Source: an uncultured delta proteobacterium
GTDB taxonomy: Bacteria > Myxococcota_A > Bradymonadia > REDH01
Assembly (NCBI GenBank): GCA_903912275.1
Contig: CAIWGR010000531.1
Span: forward strand, 1-6,053
Direction of reading: 5' to 3'
DNA length: 6,053 bases
The position numbers and the translations under genes are program-made. This document shows positions 1 through 5,350 of the stretch, piece after piece. The notes beneath the pieces are model-generated. The model was given only the letters and a program-made list of their open reading frames with translations. It did no database searches and was not told the origin of the DNA. How positions within the stretch are numbered: position 1 is the first letter of the stretch; the number at the start of each line of letters is the position of its first letter.

Positions 1-1
1 A

Positions 2-346
2 CATCCGCCGCGGATGGCTCCCCAAGGGCTCGCGTCTCGCTCCCGTCGGCGAGCCGATGGCGTGCTCGTCCCCTTCGAAGATGCGCTCCCCGAGCGGCTC
101 CCCCACCTCCGCGACGCGCAGCGGGCCATCGCTGCAGGACAGGCTCGGACCATCAAGGCCGACGAGGTTCCGCTTCTCGTCTGGGTGCCGACGCCGCGCG
201 CCAATCCCGCGCCGCCCGCCAAGGCGGAGAAGCCGCGCGGCGGCTTCGTGAAGACGGGGCCCTCGCTCCGCCCGCCGCTCAAGCGACAGCCCTCGCCGGC
301 GGGCAAATCCCCTCAGAAGTCGAGCCCTTCGTCCAAGGCGCCGTAG
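2..346 (+). CDS. 3' end of an unrecognised protein gene (partial, possible frame change)
   Basis: I do not recognise this protein. The frame beginning at base 2 is open from the window edge to the TAG at 344-346 and has strongly G/C third positions from about base 56 onward. The readable part has a folded-looking segment (LVPFEDALPERLPHLRDAQ, then a short hydrophobic stretch LLVWVPTP). A low-complexity tail rich in Pro, Lys, Ser and Arg follows, probably disordered and very basic. There is an ATG at 14, but no Shine-Dalgarno precedes it. Before base 56, the frame starting at base 3 reads more like protein (RGWLPKGSRLAPVGEP) and has better third-position bias. The true protein may therefore enter in that frame and shift by -1 near 54-58. 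The 3' end overlaps the convergent ATL gene by 34 bp. Coding status is fairly likely; start and function are unknown. Confidence 0.5.
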   Translation, partial: HPPRMAPQGLASRSRRRADGVLVPFEDALPERLPHLRDAQRAIAAGQARTIKADEVPLLVWVPTPRANPAPPAKAEKPRGGFVKTGPSLRPPLKRQPSPAGKSPQKSSPSSKAP

Positions 347-690
347 CAGGGGAGGGCGCGGAGGTTGGCGCGGAACCGCCCCATCTCAAGCCTGCCTAGC
401 TCCGAGATCACCACGCCCTCGCGCAGCAGCAGCACCCGCTGCAGGTTGGCCCGTTGCAGGTCGCCGCGGAAGCTGATCGTCCCCTGGCTGTTGATGACCC
501 GATGCCAAGGCAGCCCGTCATGGTCACCCGCGAAGGCCCGCAGCGCGCCTCCGACGGCTCGCGCAGCCTTCCGGTCGCCCGCCAGCATCGCCACATCGCC
601 ATAGGCCAGGACCTTTCCCGCAGGGATGGCGCGGACAATCTCCCAAACCCGCTCCGTGAAGCTGCGCGCGGACGCGTCGAGGCCCCTCAT
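313..690 (-). CDS. atl: Alkyltransferase-like (ATL) DNA base-flipping protein
   Basis: 125-residue protein of the O6-alkylguanine-DNA alkyltransferase-like family. Visible motifs: a helix-turn-helix region with Tyr30 in LAYGDVA (the nucleotide-flipping Tyr position), Arg44 in ARAVGGAL (the arginine-finger position), and P61-W62-H63-R64-V65-I66 followed by NSQG. In true alkyltransferases (Ogt/MGMT) the motif is PCHRV and the Cys accepts the alkyl group. Here Trp replaces it, as in E. coli YbaZ/Atl and yeast Atl1. Known ATL proteins bind O6-alkylguanine, flip the base and hand the lesion to nucleotide excision repair without removing the alkyl group, so the same is inferred here. The core ends near residue 95; a 30-residue tail follows, whose only Cys (115) is not in the active-site position. 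The ATG overlaps the TGA of the upstream gene (ATGA) and I see no Shine-Dalgarno, so translation is probably coupled. The 3' end overlaps the convergent gene ending at 346. Confidence 0.9.
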   Translation of the reverse strand: MRGLDASARSFTERVWEIVRAIPAGKVLAYGDVAMLAGDRKAARAVGGALRAFAGDHDGLPWHRVINSQGTISFRGDLQRANLQRVLLLREGVVISELGRLEMGRFRANLRALPCYGALDEGLDF

Positions 691-1484
691 TCGAGCGTGT
701 AACGAAGCGCCAGCAGGAGGTCGGCGCGAAAGAGGTCGTCCAGCAGTGCCCCGTAGCTTGTGGCACCCATCGCCTTGGCCCGAGCCGCCCGCCCGGCTCC
801 GCCCGAAGCTGCAAAGATGCCGCCGCCAAGCCGTCCGTCGAGCTGAAGCGCAAACCGCTCCTCGAGCGGAAAGGCGAGCGAACCGCCGACCTCGGCAACT
901 GCGCCCAGCTCAAAGCTGGACTGCGTCGTAGCGATCGCACTGACGCGCGCTGCGGGGCCTCCGCCGTACAGAGCGTAGCCGGCGAGCCAGTCGAGGTCGA
1001 AGAGCGGCTTCCGAACCATCAGCACAAGCGACTGCTCCGTCAGGTTCGACGAGGTGGCGCCGTCGATGCGGAAATCGCTGCTCGCGCCCTCGCAATCATA
1101 CTTCACGCCGATATCGTCGATGCGGCCGTTGGAGAGCACGCTCGCGCCCCCCTCGCCGTCGCAGGTGCCACGCGTCTCCGACCAGCTGTAACGCCGGAGC
1201 GCATACTCCACCGACCACTGCTGAATCTGAAGCGCGACGCCGAGCCGCAGGCCGCCGGCAGCGTAGTGATCCACAATCACGGGGCGGCCGTTCGTGCCGT
1301 CTGTGGACCCCGTCAGCCCGGCCAACCGTACATCGTAGTTGATGGCGGCATCGAACGGCACCGAGGCCCCAAGCGACGCAGCGAGCGCGAGGTCGGGAGC
1401 TGGCGCGGCAGCGGCTTCGGATAGCGGCGCAATCAGCGCAACCAGCGCGACCCCGCAACAGACCTCTCTGAACCTTGCGCCCAT
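687..1484 (-). CDS. Secreted, probable outer-membrane beta-barrel protein of unknown function
   Basis: 265 residues from the ATG at 1484. This start is preferred over the in-frame ATG at 1550 because the protein then begins with a classic signal peptide: MGARFR, a hydrophobic core at about 10-21, then an SEAAAA-PAP cleavage region near residues 26-28. The longer version would add 22 polar residues before it. The mature part has many short alternating polar/apolar stretches (LRLGVALQIQQWSVEYALRRYSW, FELGAVAEVGGSLAF, RFALQLDGRLGGG) and ends in an amphipathic strand (ADLLLALRYTLE). This suggests a small outer-membrane barrel, although the last residue is Glu, not the usual Phe/Trp. Cys108 and Cys131 flank a putative loop and could form a disulfide. 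I recognise no specific family. The stop codon overlaps the ATG of the ATL gene, so the two form an operon; the functional link is unclear. Confidence 0.7.
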   Translation of the reverse strand: MGARFREVCCGVALVALIAPLSEAAAAPAPDLALAASLGASVPFDAAINYDVRLAGLTGSTDGTNGRPVIVDHYAAGGLRLGVALQIQQWSVEYALRRYSWSETRGTCDGEGGASVLSNGRIDDIGVKYDCEGASSDFRIDGATSSNLTEQSLVLMVRKPLFDLDWLAGYALYGGGPAARVSAIATTQSSFELGAVAEVGGSLAFPLEERFALQLDGRLGGGIFAASGGAGRAARAKAMGATSYGALLDDLFRADLLLALRYTLE

Positions 1485-1495
1485 CGTCCCGTTTC

Positions 1496-1524
1496 TTGAA
1501 AGTGGAGGCCCCGAGCGGTAGCAA
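1496..1524 (+). promoter_or_regulatory. Weak candidate promoter for the flippase/M23 operon
   Basis: TTGAAA (1496-1501, five of six matches to TTGACA) is followed after 17 bp by TAGCAA (1519-1524, three of six matches to TATAAT). It lies in the 104-bp divergent gap and overlaps the minus-strand candidate, so the two would face each other and compete. The transcript leader would be about 58 nt and holds a G-rich stretch at 1553-1564. Confidence 0.25.
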
Positions 1525-1543
1525 ACCTTGGCTGCTTCGTCAT
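1515..1543 (-). promoter_or_regulatory. Weak candidate promoter for the 687-1484 gene
   Basis: On the minus strand, ATGACG (1543-1538) resembles the -35 element TTGACA at four of six positions. It is followed after 17 bp by TACCGC (1520-1515), which matches only the first two bases of TATAAT. Initiation near 1508 would leave a leader of about 25 nt before the ATG at 1484 and would exclude the longer start at 1550. Match quality is poor; this is a suggestion only. Confidence 0.25.
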
Positions 1544-1588
1544 GCCTCAATCGGGGAGGGCGGGCGCCTCTCCTGCGCCGCGTGACCG

Positions 1589-2575
1589 ATGAAGGGACTC
1601 GAGTCCAAACTGCTGACGGGCCTCATCGCCGCCGTCGCGCTCTACCTCGGCTATGCGACCCTGGTGGGCGGACTGCCGCTGCTCGCCGCGCTGCGCGCCT
1701 TCGACCTCCGCGCGCTCGCCGTCGCCTTGCTGCTCGTGGCCATCAACTATGTGCTCCGCTTTGTCCGCTGGCAGCGCTACCTCGCCGCGCTCGACCTCCG
1801 GCTTCCCGTAGACCGCTCGCTCACCGGCTTCCTTGCCGGCTTCGCCATGACCGTTACCCCCGGCAAGCTCGGCGAACTCCTCAAGGCCTACCTGTTCGGC
1901 CGCTCCGACGGCCTGCCCGCCACCTCGGTTGGCGCCATCGTCATTGCCGAGCGGCTCACCGACGTGCTCGGCCTGGTCGTCGTGGTCGCCTTCGGCTTGG
2001 GCCAGTTCTACGCCCCGCTTGCGGCTGTCGTCGGGCAGGGCGCGGTCAACCTGCTCATCGCCGTCTGCCTCGCCTCCGTCGCCTTCGTGCCGCTGCTTGC
2101 GCAGCCCCGCTGGAGCGCCCCGCTGTTTGCCGCACTTGAACGCCTGCCGCGACTTGGCGCGCTCGTGCCCCTCATGCGCGAAACACAGGCCGGCATGGCT
2201 GCGCTGCTTCACCCCCGCGTGATGGCCGTCGCCATGCTCCTCGCCATCGTTGGCTGGGGGCTTGAAGGCGTCGCGCTCTGGACGCTGCTCCATGGCTTCG
2301 GCCACCAGGCACCCCCCTTCGGAGCCGCCCTCTTCGTCTACGGCTCCACCACCCTGCTCGGCGCCGTCAGCTTCCTCCCCGGTGGACTCGGCGTGACCGA
2401 ACTCGCGCTCGGCCTCATGCTCACCCGGCTCGGCCTCGCGAGCGGTGCCGCAGAGTCTGCAGCCATCACCTACCTCATCCGCTTCGCGACCCTCTGGTTC
2501 GGTGTCGCGGTGGGTCTGGTCGCGCTCGCCCGCTTCCGCCGTCGCTACCTGCCCGTGCAGGAGGCCCTTTCATGA
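1589..2575 (+). CDS. Flippase-like multi-pass membrane protein (LPG_synthase_TM / UPF0104 family)
   Basis: 328 residues, mostly hydrophobic, with about eight membrane segments (roughly 8-26, 42-58, 77-92, 112-137, 151-171, 210-233, 243-283 as a hairpin, 292-315) and a basic end (RFRRRY). Family marks in order: N53-Y-x2-R57-x2-R60-W61-Q, then F-x2-GFAMTVTPGKLGELLKAYLF (P91-G92-K93, E96), AERLTDVLGL (E121-R122), and SFLPGGLGVTE (P264-G265-G266). These are the conserved positions of the membrane domain found in MprF flippases and stand-alone UPF0104/AglD-type proteins. No C-terminal aminoacyltransferase domain is present, so this is the stand-alone type. Members are thought to move lipids or lipid-linked sugars across the inner membrane; the substrate here cannot be told. 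An in-frame TGA at 1583-1585 makes the ATG at 1589 the first possible start, though no good Shine-Dalgarno precedes it. The stop overlaps the M23 gene by ATGA. Confidence 0.88.
   Translation: MKGLESKLLTGLIAAVALYLGYATLVGGLPLLAALRAFDLRALAVALLLVAINYVLRFVRWQRYLAALDLRLPVDRSLTGFLAGFAMTVTPGKLGELLKAYLFGRSDGLPATSVGAIVIAERLTDVLGLVVVVAFGLGQFYAPLAAVVGQGAVNLLIAVCLASVAFVPLLAQPRWSAPLFAALERLPRLGALVPLMRETQAGMAALLHPRVMAVAMLLAIVGWGLEGVALWTLLHGFGHQAPPFGAALFVYGSTTLLGAVSFLPGGLGVTELALGLMLTRLGLASGAAESAAITYLIRFATLWFGVAVGLVALARFRRRYLPVQEALS
2559..2564 (+). promoter_or_regulatory. Perfect Shine-Dalgarno for the M23 peptidase gene
   Basis: AGGAGG, seven bases before the ATG at 2572, lies inside the last codons of the flippase-like gene. 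It fixes the start of the peptidase and, with the ATGA overlap, predicts efficient coupled re-initiation. It is the strongest ribosome-binding site in the window. Confidence 0.8.
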
Positions 2576-3447
2576 AATGTCTGCTCGGACTCCTGCTCCT
2601 GCTCGCAGGCCTGCTGCCGCCAGTCTCGGCCAGCGCCGCAGAGAGCGGTGAACTCCCCTTCCGGCTCGCCGAGACCATCGTCGCGACCGCGTTGGCCGAG
2701 GCGGCGGCGGGCGAAGCGGGCCCCCTTGTCACCAACCGCGCCATGGAGCAAACGGCAGCCAGGCTGTCGGCGCTGCTGGATGATCAGGCGGTGCAGCAGA
2801 GCGTTGCCGGCATCGAGGCGCAATTGGCGCTCGCCTCTCTCGAAGAGACCCTCTTCGACCAGGGAGAGGCACCGCCCGCCCGCCCGCCCGCTACCCGCAC
2901 GCTGTCGCGCGGCGGTCCCCTGCTTGTCGAGCGCCATGTCGTCTACCAGCGGGCCCGCGCCATCGTCGCACGGGATCTCGTTCATGCGCCCCGCGAGGGC
3001 GCGCGGGGCGGCGCTACGACGCGCCGTGGCGGCAAGGAGCGGTGGGCCGAACCCATTCGCGACGCCCGCCTCACCAGCCGCTTCGGGCCCCGCATCGACC
3101 CCATCAACGGGCAGCGCGGCAAGATGCATCGCGGCATCGACTTCGCAGCCCCCATGGGAACCCCGGTCCTCGCCACCGCAAGCGGCACCATCGTGCTGGC
3201 CGGTTGGTGCAGCGGCGGAACCGGCAACTGCGTCGTCATCGACCACGGCGACGGTTGGAAGAGCCAGTACTTCCACCTCTCTCGTGTCGATGTCGCGGCA
3301 GGCGCACGCGTCGGCCAGGGGCAGCGGGTCGGCGCGCTCGGTTCGACCGGCCGATCGACCGGCCCCCACCTCCACTTCCAGATTGGTCGTGGACGCGAAG
3401 CGCTCGACCCCATGCGGCACCTCGGCAAGGCTGTCGGCGACGACTAG
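2572..3447 (+). CDS. Secreted M23 (LytM-type) peptidoglycan metallopeptidase
   Basis: 291 residues. The N-terminus is a signal peptide (MKCLLGLLLLLAGLL, cleavage likely after the Ala cluster at about 20-23), so it acts in the periplasm or envelope. Residues 27-97 are mostly helical and Ala/Glu-rich. Residues 98-158 form a Pro/Arg/Gly linker. The M23 domain covers about 160-281: TSRFGPRIDP at 168-177, the zinc ligands His186 and Asp190 in MHRGIDFAAP, a mid-domain YFHLS with His235, and the GPHLHF motif with His266 and His268. All the expected metal and catalytic residues are there, so an active endopeptidase cutting peptidoglycan cross-bridges is inferred, rather than a degenerate EnvC/NlpD-type activator. 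Cys212 and Cys220 bracket a CSGGTGNC loop and may form a disulfide. It is translationally coupled to the flippase-like gene, which suggests a shared envelope role. Confidence 0.92.
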   Translation: MKCLLGLLLLLAGLLPPVSASAAESGELPFRLAETIVATALAEAAAGEAGPLVTNRAMEQTAARLSALLDDQAVQQSVAGIEAQLALASLEETLFDQGEAPPARPPATRTLSRGGPLLVERHVVYQRARAIVARDLVHAPREGARGGATTRRGGKERWAEPIRDARLTSRFGPRIDPINGQRGKMHRGIDFAAPMGTPVLATASGTIVLAGWCSGGTGNCVVIDHGDGWKSQYFHLSRVDVAAGARVGQGQRVGALGSTGRSTGPHLHFQIGRGREALDPMRHLGKAVGDD

Positions 3448-3461
3448 CGCCCGAATCAAAG

Positions 3462-3491
3462 TTGACCGCGCACCCCACAGGCGTGCTATCT
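3462..3491 (+). promoter_or_regulatory. Candidate sigma-70-type promoter for the ParA-family gene
   Basis: TTGACC (3462-3467, five of six matches to TTGACA) is followed after 18 bp by CTATCT (3486-3491). The -10 is preceded by TG at 3484-3485, giving an extended, CTATAT-like box of the kind seen in GC-rich proteobacteria. It sits in the 74-bp gap between the M23 and ParA genes, about 30 bp before the ATG. This suggests that the ParA gene has its own transcription start. Confidence 0.45.
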
Positions 3492-3521
3492 CCACCCCGA
3501 TTCTGTGGTCTCGGTGGTTGA

Positions 3522-4436
3522 ATGTCTCTGCCTGCTCAAACCTGCGCCGCCTGCGGCGCCTCCTTCGCGCCCGCCTACGCCTACCAGCGTATCGCCATGG
3601 GCAGCGCCGTTCGCTGGGTCTGTTCGGAGGGTTGCCGCGCGCAGTTCGCTGCGTCGCTCAAGGGCCCTTCGGCCAAGCCGGTCTACAAACTCGCCATCCT
3701 CAACCAGAAGGGCGGCACGGGTAAGACCACCTCCTCGGTCAACATCGCCGCCGGCATGGCCGCCGCCGGCAAGCGGGTGCTCCTCATCGATGCCGACTCG
3801 CAGGGCCACGTTGGCATCAGCCTCGGTGTGAGCGCCGAAAAGGGCCTCTACCATGTGGTGGTCGAGGGAGCCGACCCGGCAGCCTGCGCCGTCCGCGCCC
3901 GCGAAAACCTCGACGTGCTCTGCGGCGACGAACGGCTCGCCAGCGCCGACATCTTCCTCGCCCGCATGAACGAAGGCCGCGACCGCCTCCTCAAAGAGCG
4001 CATGGCAACGCTCGCCGGCTACGACATCATCATGGTGGACTGCGGCCCGAGCCTCTCGCTCCTCAACCTCAACATCCTCACCTACGTGGATGCCGTGCTC
4101 GTGCCGGTTTCGTGCGACTACCTCTCGCTCGTCGGCGTGCGGCAGATCCTCAAGACCATCCAGGGCGTCAACGAGCGGCTCGGCCATCCCGTCAAAATCC
4201 TGGGCGTGCTCCCCACCTTCTACGACACCCGCAACAAGATCTCGGACGAGGCGGTGCAGTCGCTCCGCCTCCACTTCGAAGGCCGCGTGCTCGACCCCAT
4301 CCGGGTCAACACCCGCCTCAAAGAGGCGCCGTCGCACAAGAAGTCCATCTTCGACTACGACCCCGACTCGCGCGGCGCCGAGGACTACCGGCGGGCGGTG
4401 AAGTGGATCAACGCCCGCATCGAGCCGGCGGGCTAG
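3522..4436 (+). CDS. ParA/Soj-family ATPase with N-terminal zinc-finger-like segment
   Basis: 304 residues. The ATPase runs from about 55 to 300: deviant Walker A K63-G-G-T-G-K-T-T70 with the signature Lys63; LLIDADSQG (Asp90, and Asp92 at the hydrolysis position, where the usual DPQGN is DSQGH); and Walker B IIMVDCGPS with Asp173. The end, EAPSHKKSIFDYDPDSRGAEDY, is characteristic of chromosomal Soj/ParA proteins. Before it, residues 8-38 carry C8-x2-C11-G and a later C34-x3-C38, resembling an FCS/TRASH-type zinc knuckle and not usual in ParA. A basic linker (about 43-56) joins the two. ParA ATPases dimerise on ATP, bind DNA nonspecifically and position cargo. No parB follows, so this may be an orphan ParA positioning something other than the chromosome. 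GGTGG at 3513-3517, four bases before the ATG, supports the start. The gene stands alone behind its own candidate promoter and converges on the lipoprotein gene. Confidence 0.92.
   Translation: MSLPAQTCAACGASFAPAYAYQRIAMGSAVRWVCSEGCRAQFAASLKGPSAKPVYKLAILNQKGGTGKTTSSVNIAAGMAAAGKRVLLIDADSQGHVGISLGVSAEKGLYHVVVEGADPAACAVRARENLDVLCGDERLASADIFLARMNEGRDRLLKERMATLAGYDIIMVDCGPSLSLLNLNILTYVDAVLVPVSCDYLSLVGVRQILKTIQGVNERLGHPVKILGVLPTFYDTRNKISDEAVQSLRLHFEGRVLDPIRVNTRLKEAPSHKKSIFDYDPDSRGAEDYRRAVKWINARIEPAG
3543..3635 (+). other. Four-cysteine zinc-finger-like segment encoded at the ParA N-terminus
   Basis: These codons give residues 8-38 of the ParA-family protein: C-x2-C-G-x-S-F, an aromatic stretch, then W-V-C-S-x2-C. 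Two CxxC/CxxxC pairs separated by about 22 residues are the usual shape of a treble-clef zinc knuckle (FCS or TRASH type). Zinc binding is inferred, not shown. It could give a ParA-type ATPase a specific protein or nucleic-acid contact. Confidence 0.6.
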
Positions 4437-4462
4437 ATTCCGCGGGGCAGACAGCGTGCGGG

Positions 4463-5170
4463 TCATCCGCCAGTTTGAATGCACATGTTGCGTGGCCCGC
4501 CACCACAGCCAAAGCCTACCTCCATACAGGTTCTATTGGATGGGCAGTCGGCGTCGGAAGTGCAGGCGGCTGCGGGGTAGCAGCTGCTGGGCTGGTCGCA
4601 TTGGTCGGGGTACTCCGCAGGAACGACCATGGTAAAGACGCAGGCTTCCGCGTTGTGGGACTCGCAGTCGGCCGCCGCGAGCCCGTAGCAGCCGCCTTGA
4701 GCTGGTGGCGCGGTGCAGATACCCGTTGTGCAGGTGAGCGGCTGGGAGGGCGCCCCGCCAATGCAGTCGGCCGCGGTGGTGCAGGTGGAACCCTCGCAGC
4801 TGGGTCGCATGCAGGCGTCGGTGGAGCCGCAGGACCAGAAGCCGCCGGCGCAGTTGCAGAAGGTGCTGGGGTAGCAGGTGCCACAGCAGCACTCGCTGCC
4901 GTAGTTGCACTGCGCGCCCTCTTGGTCGCAGGCGTCGGCAGAGAAGGGCTCCGCCGGGCAGACCGCGGCGGTGTCAGCGGTCGTGTCAGCCGCCGTGTCT
5001 GCAGAGGTGTCCGCAGCGGTGTCCGCAGCAGTGTCAGCAGCGGTGTCAGCAGTGGTGTCCGCGGTGGTGTCCGAGGTCGTGTCGCCGCTCCCACCCGCAT
5101 CGGGAGGGACCGAAACCTCTGTCGCGCAGGCGTTGAGGAGCAAGACGAAGAGAAGGCTGTAGCTGCGCAT
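4463..5170 (-). CDS. Cysteine-rich surface lipoprotein with Asp-Thr tetrapeptide repeats
   Basis: 235 residues from the ATG at 5170. This start is preferred over the ATG at 5266 because AGGAG precedes it by eight bases and it opens straight into a lipoprotein signal (MRSYSLLFVLLLNAC). The lipobox is L12-N13-A14-C15, with Ala at +2, which fits outer-membrane sorting. Residues 30-69 are ten tetrapeptides of the form D-T-[TAS]-[AS], a flexible and acidic spacer. Residues 70-235 hold 26 Cys, enough for 13 disulfides, in modules such as CNYGSECCCGTCYP and CTSDADCPSNRTC. Such lipoproteins are common in Myxococcota and relatives. They are presumed to be exposed on the cell surface, but their ligands and roles are mostly unknown, and I can assign none here. 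The gene converges on the ParA gene with 26 bp between stop codons. I find no clear promoter for it. Confidence 0.85.
   Translation of the reverse strand: MRSYSLLFVLLLNACATEVSVPPDAGGSGDTTSDTTADTTADTAADTAADTAADTSADTAADTTADTAAVCPAEPFSADACDQEGAQCNYGSECCCGTCYPSTFCNCAGGFWSCGSTDACMRPSCEGSTCTTAADCIGGAPSQPLTCTTGICTAPPAQGGCYGLAAADCESHNAEACVFTMVVPAEYPDQCDQPSSCYPAAACTSDADCPSNRTCMEVGFGCGGGPRNMCIQTGG
4964..5083 (-). repeat. Ten-unit 12-bp tandem repeat coding (DT[TAS][AS])n
   Basis: On the plus strand GTGTC recurs exactly every 12 bp at 4971, 4983, 4995, 5007, 5019, 5031, 5043, 5055, 5067 and 5079. The other seven bases vary but stay GC-rich. Read on the minus strand each unit is Asp-Thr-x-x, ten in all, between the lipid-anchored N-terminus and the Cys-rich part. 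A multiple-of-three unit allows copy number to change without breaking the frame. The synonymous and Ser/Thr/Ala differences between units show it is not a freshly expanded array. Confidence 0.9.
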
Positions 5171-5178
5171 GGGAAGGT

Positions 5179-5183
5179 CTCCT
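5179..5183 (-). promoter_or_regulatory. Shine-Dalgarno deciding the lipoprotein start
   Basis: AGGAG on the minus strand, eight bases before the ATG at 5170. It supports the shorter start, which places the lipoprotein signal peptide at the N-terminus, over the in-frame ATG at 5266. Confidence 0.7.
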
Positions 5184-5295
5184 GCGAGGGGCTGACGAAA
5201 GAAAGCAAGCGGGATGCCAATGACCGGATCTGCCTCGCGAAGGGCGGATTGGCGGCGCGAGGACAAACGTAGAGGGCGACAAAGTCCGCTCGTCT

Positions 5296-5309
5296 GTCAG
5301 AAGTCTGAC
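5296..5309. promoter_or_regulatory. Perfect 6-bp inverted repeat, possible operator
   Basis: GTCAGA-AG-TCTGAC is a perfect dyad with a 2-bp centre in the 288-bp region between the divergent lipoprotein and sensor-like genes, about 125 bp from one start and 150 bp from the other. Its length and short centre suit a dimeric repressor or activator. No regulator gene is in the window. Six-bp dyads also arise by chance, so function is unproven. Confidence 0.35.
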
Positions 5310-5350
5310 GGGGAGGCGAGGAAAAGCGCTGTCGTGCGGGATGCAGCATT

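Noticed and set aside
1553..1573. G-rich stretch and imperfect hairpin before the flippase-like gene
   Set aside because: Only three G runs are present, too few for a standard quadruplex. The stem is six pairs with one G-T, and it lies too far from the ATG to be its ribosome-binding site.
1547..2305. 252-residue minus-strand open frame
   Set aside because: It is antisense to the flippase-like membrane protein, and its composition is that of a reverse-strand shadow.
2545..3495. 316-residue minus-strand open frame
   Set aside because: It is antisense to the M23 peptidase, which carries a signal peptide and all zinc ligands.
2648..3724. 358-residue plus-strand open frame
   Set aside because: This is an out-of-frame shadow of the M23 gene, Arg/Ser/Pro-rich and without domain features.
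4413..4433. Inverted repeat GCCCGC / GCGGGC at the end of the ParA gene
   Set aside because: It lies within codons, has a 9-base loop and no T run after it, so I do not call it a terminator.
3486..4484. 332-residue minus-strand open frame
   Set aside because: It lies antisense to the ParA gene, whose Walker motifs are intact. Long antisense frames are expected when third positions are nearly all G/C.
4964..5083. CRISPR-like periodicity
   Set aside because: The period is 12 bp with no spacers and it is in frame with a protein. It is a coding tandem repeat.
4112..5272. 386-residue plus-strand open frame
   Set aside because: It runs out of frame through the ParA ATPase and then antisense through the Cys-rich lipoprotein, both with clear family motifs. 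Its product is a low-complexity shadow of GC-rich codons.
5266..5299. Minus-strand promoter for the lipoprotein (CTGACA ... TACGTT)
   Set aside because: The spacer would be 22 bp, too long for a standard promoter. The -35-like bases are simply part of the inverted repeat.
4516..5349. 277-residue minus-strand frame and the plus-strand frame at 4905-5162 over the repeats
   Set aside because: These are other readings of the lipoprotein gene. The repeat gives periodic peptides in any frame, but only the chosen frame has a ribosome-binding site, lipobox and Cys modules.
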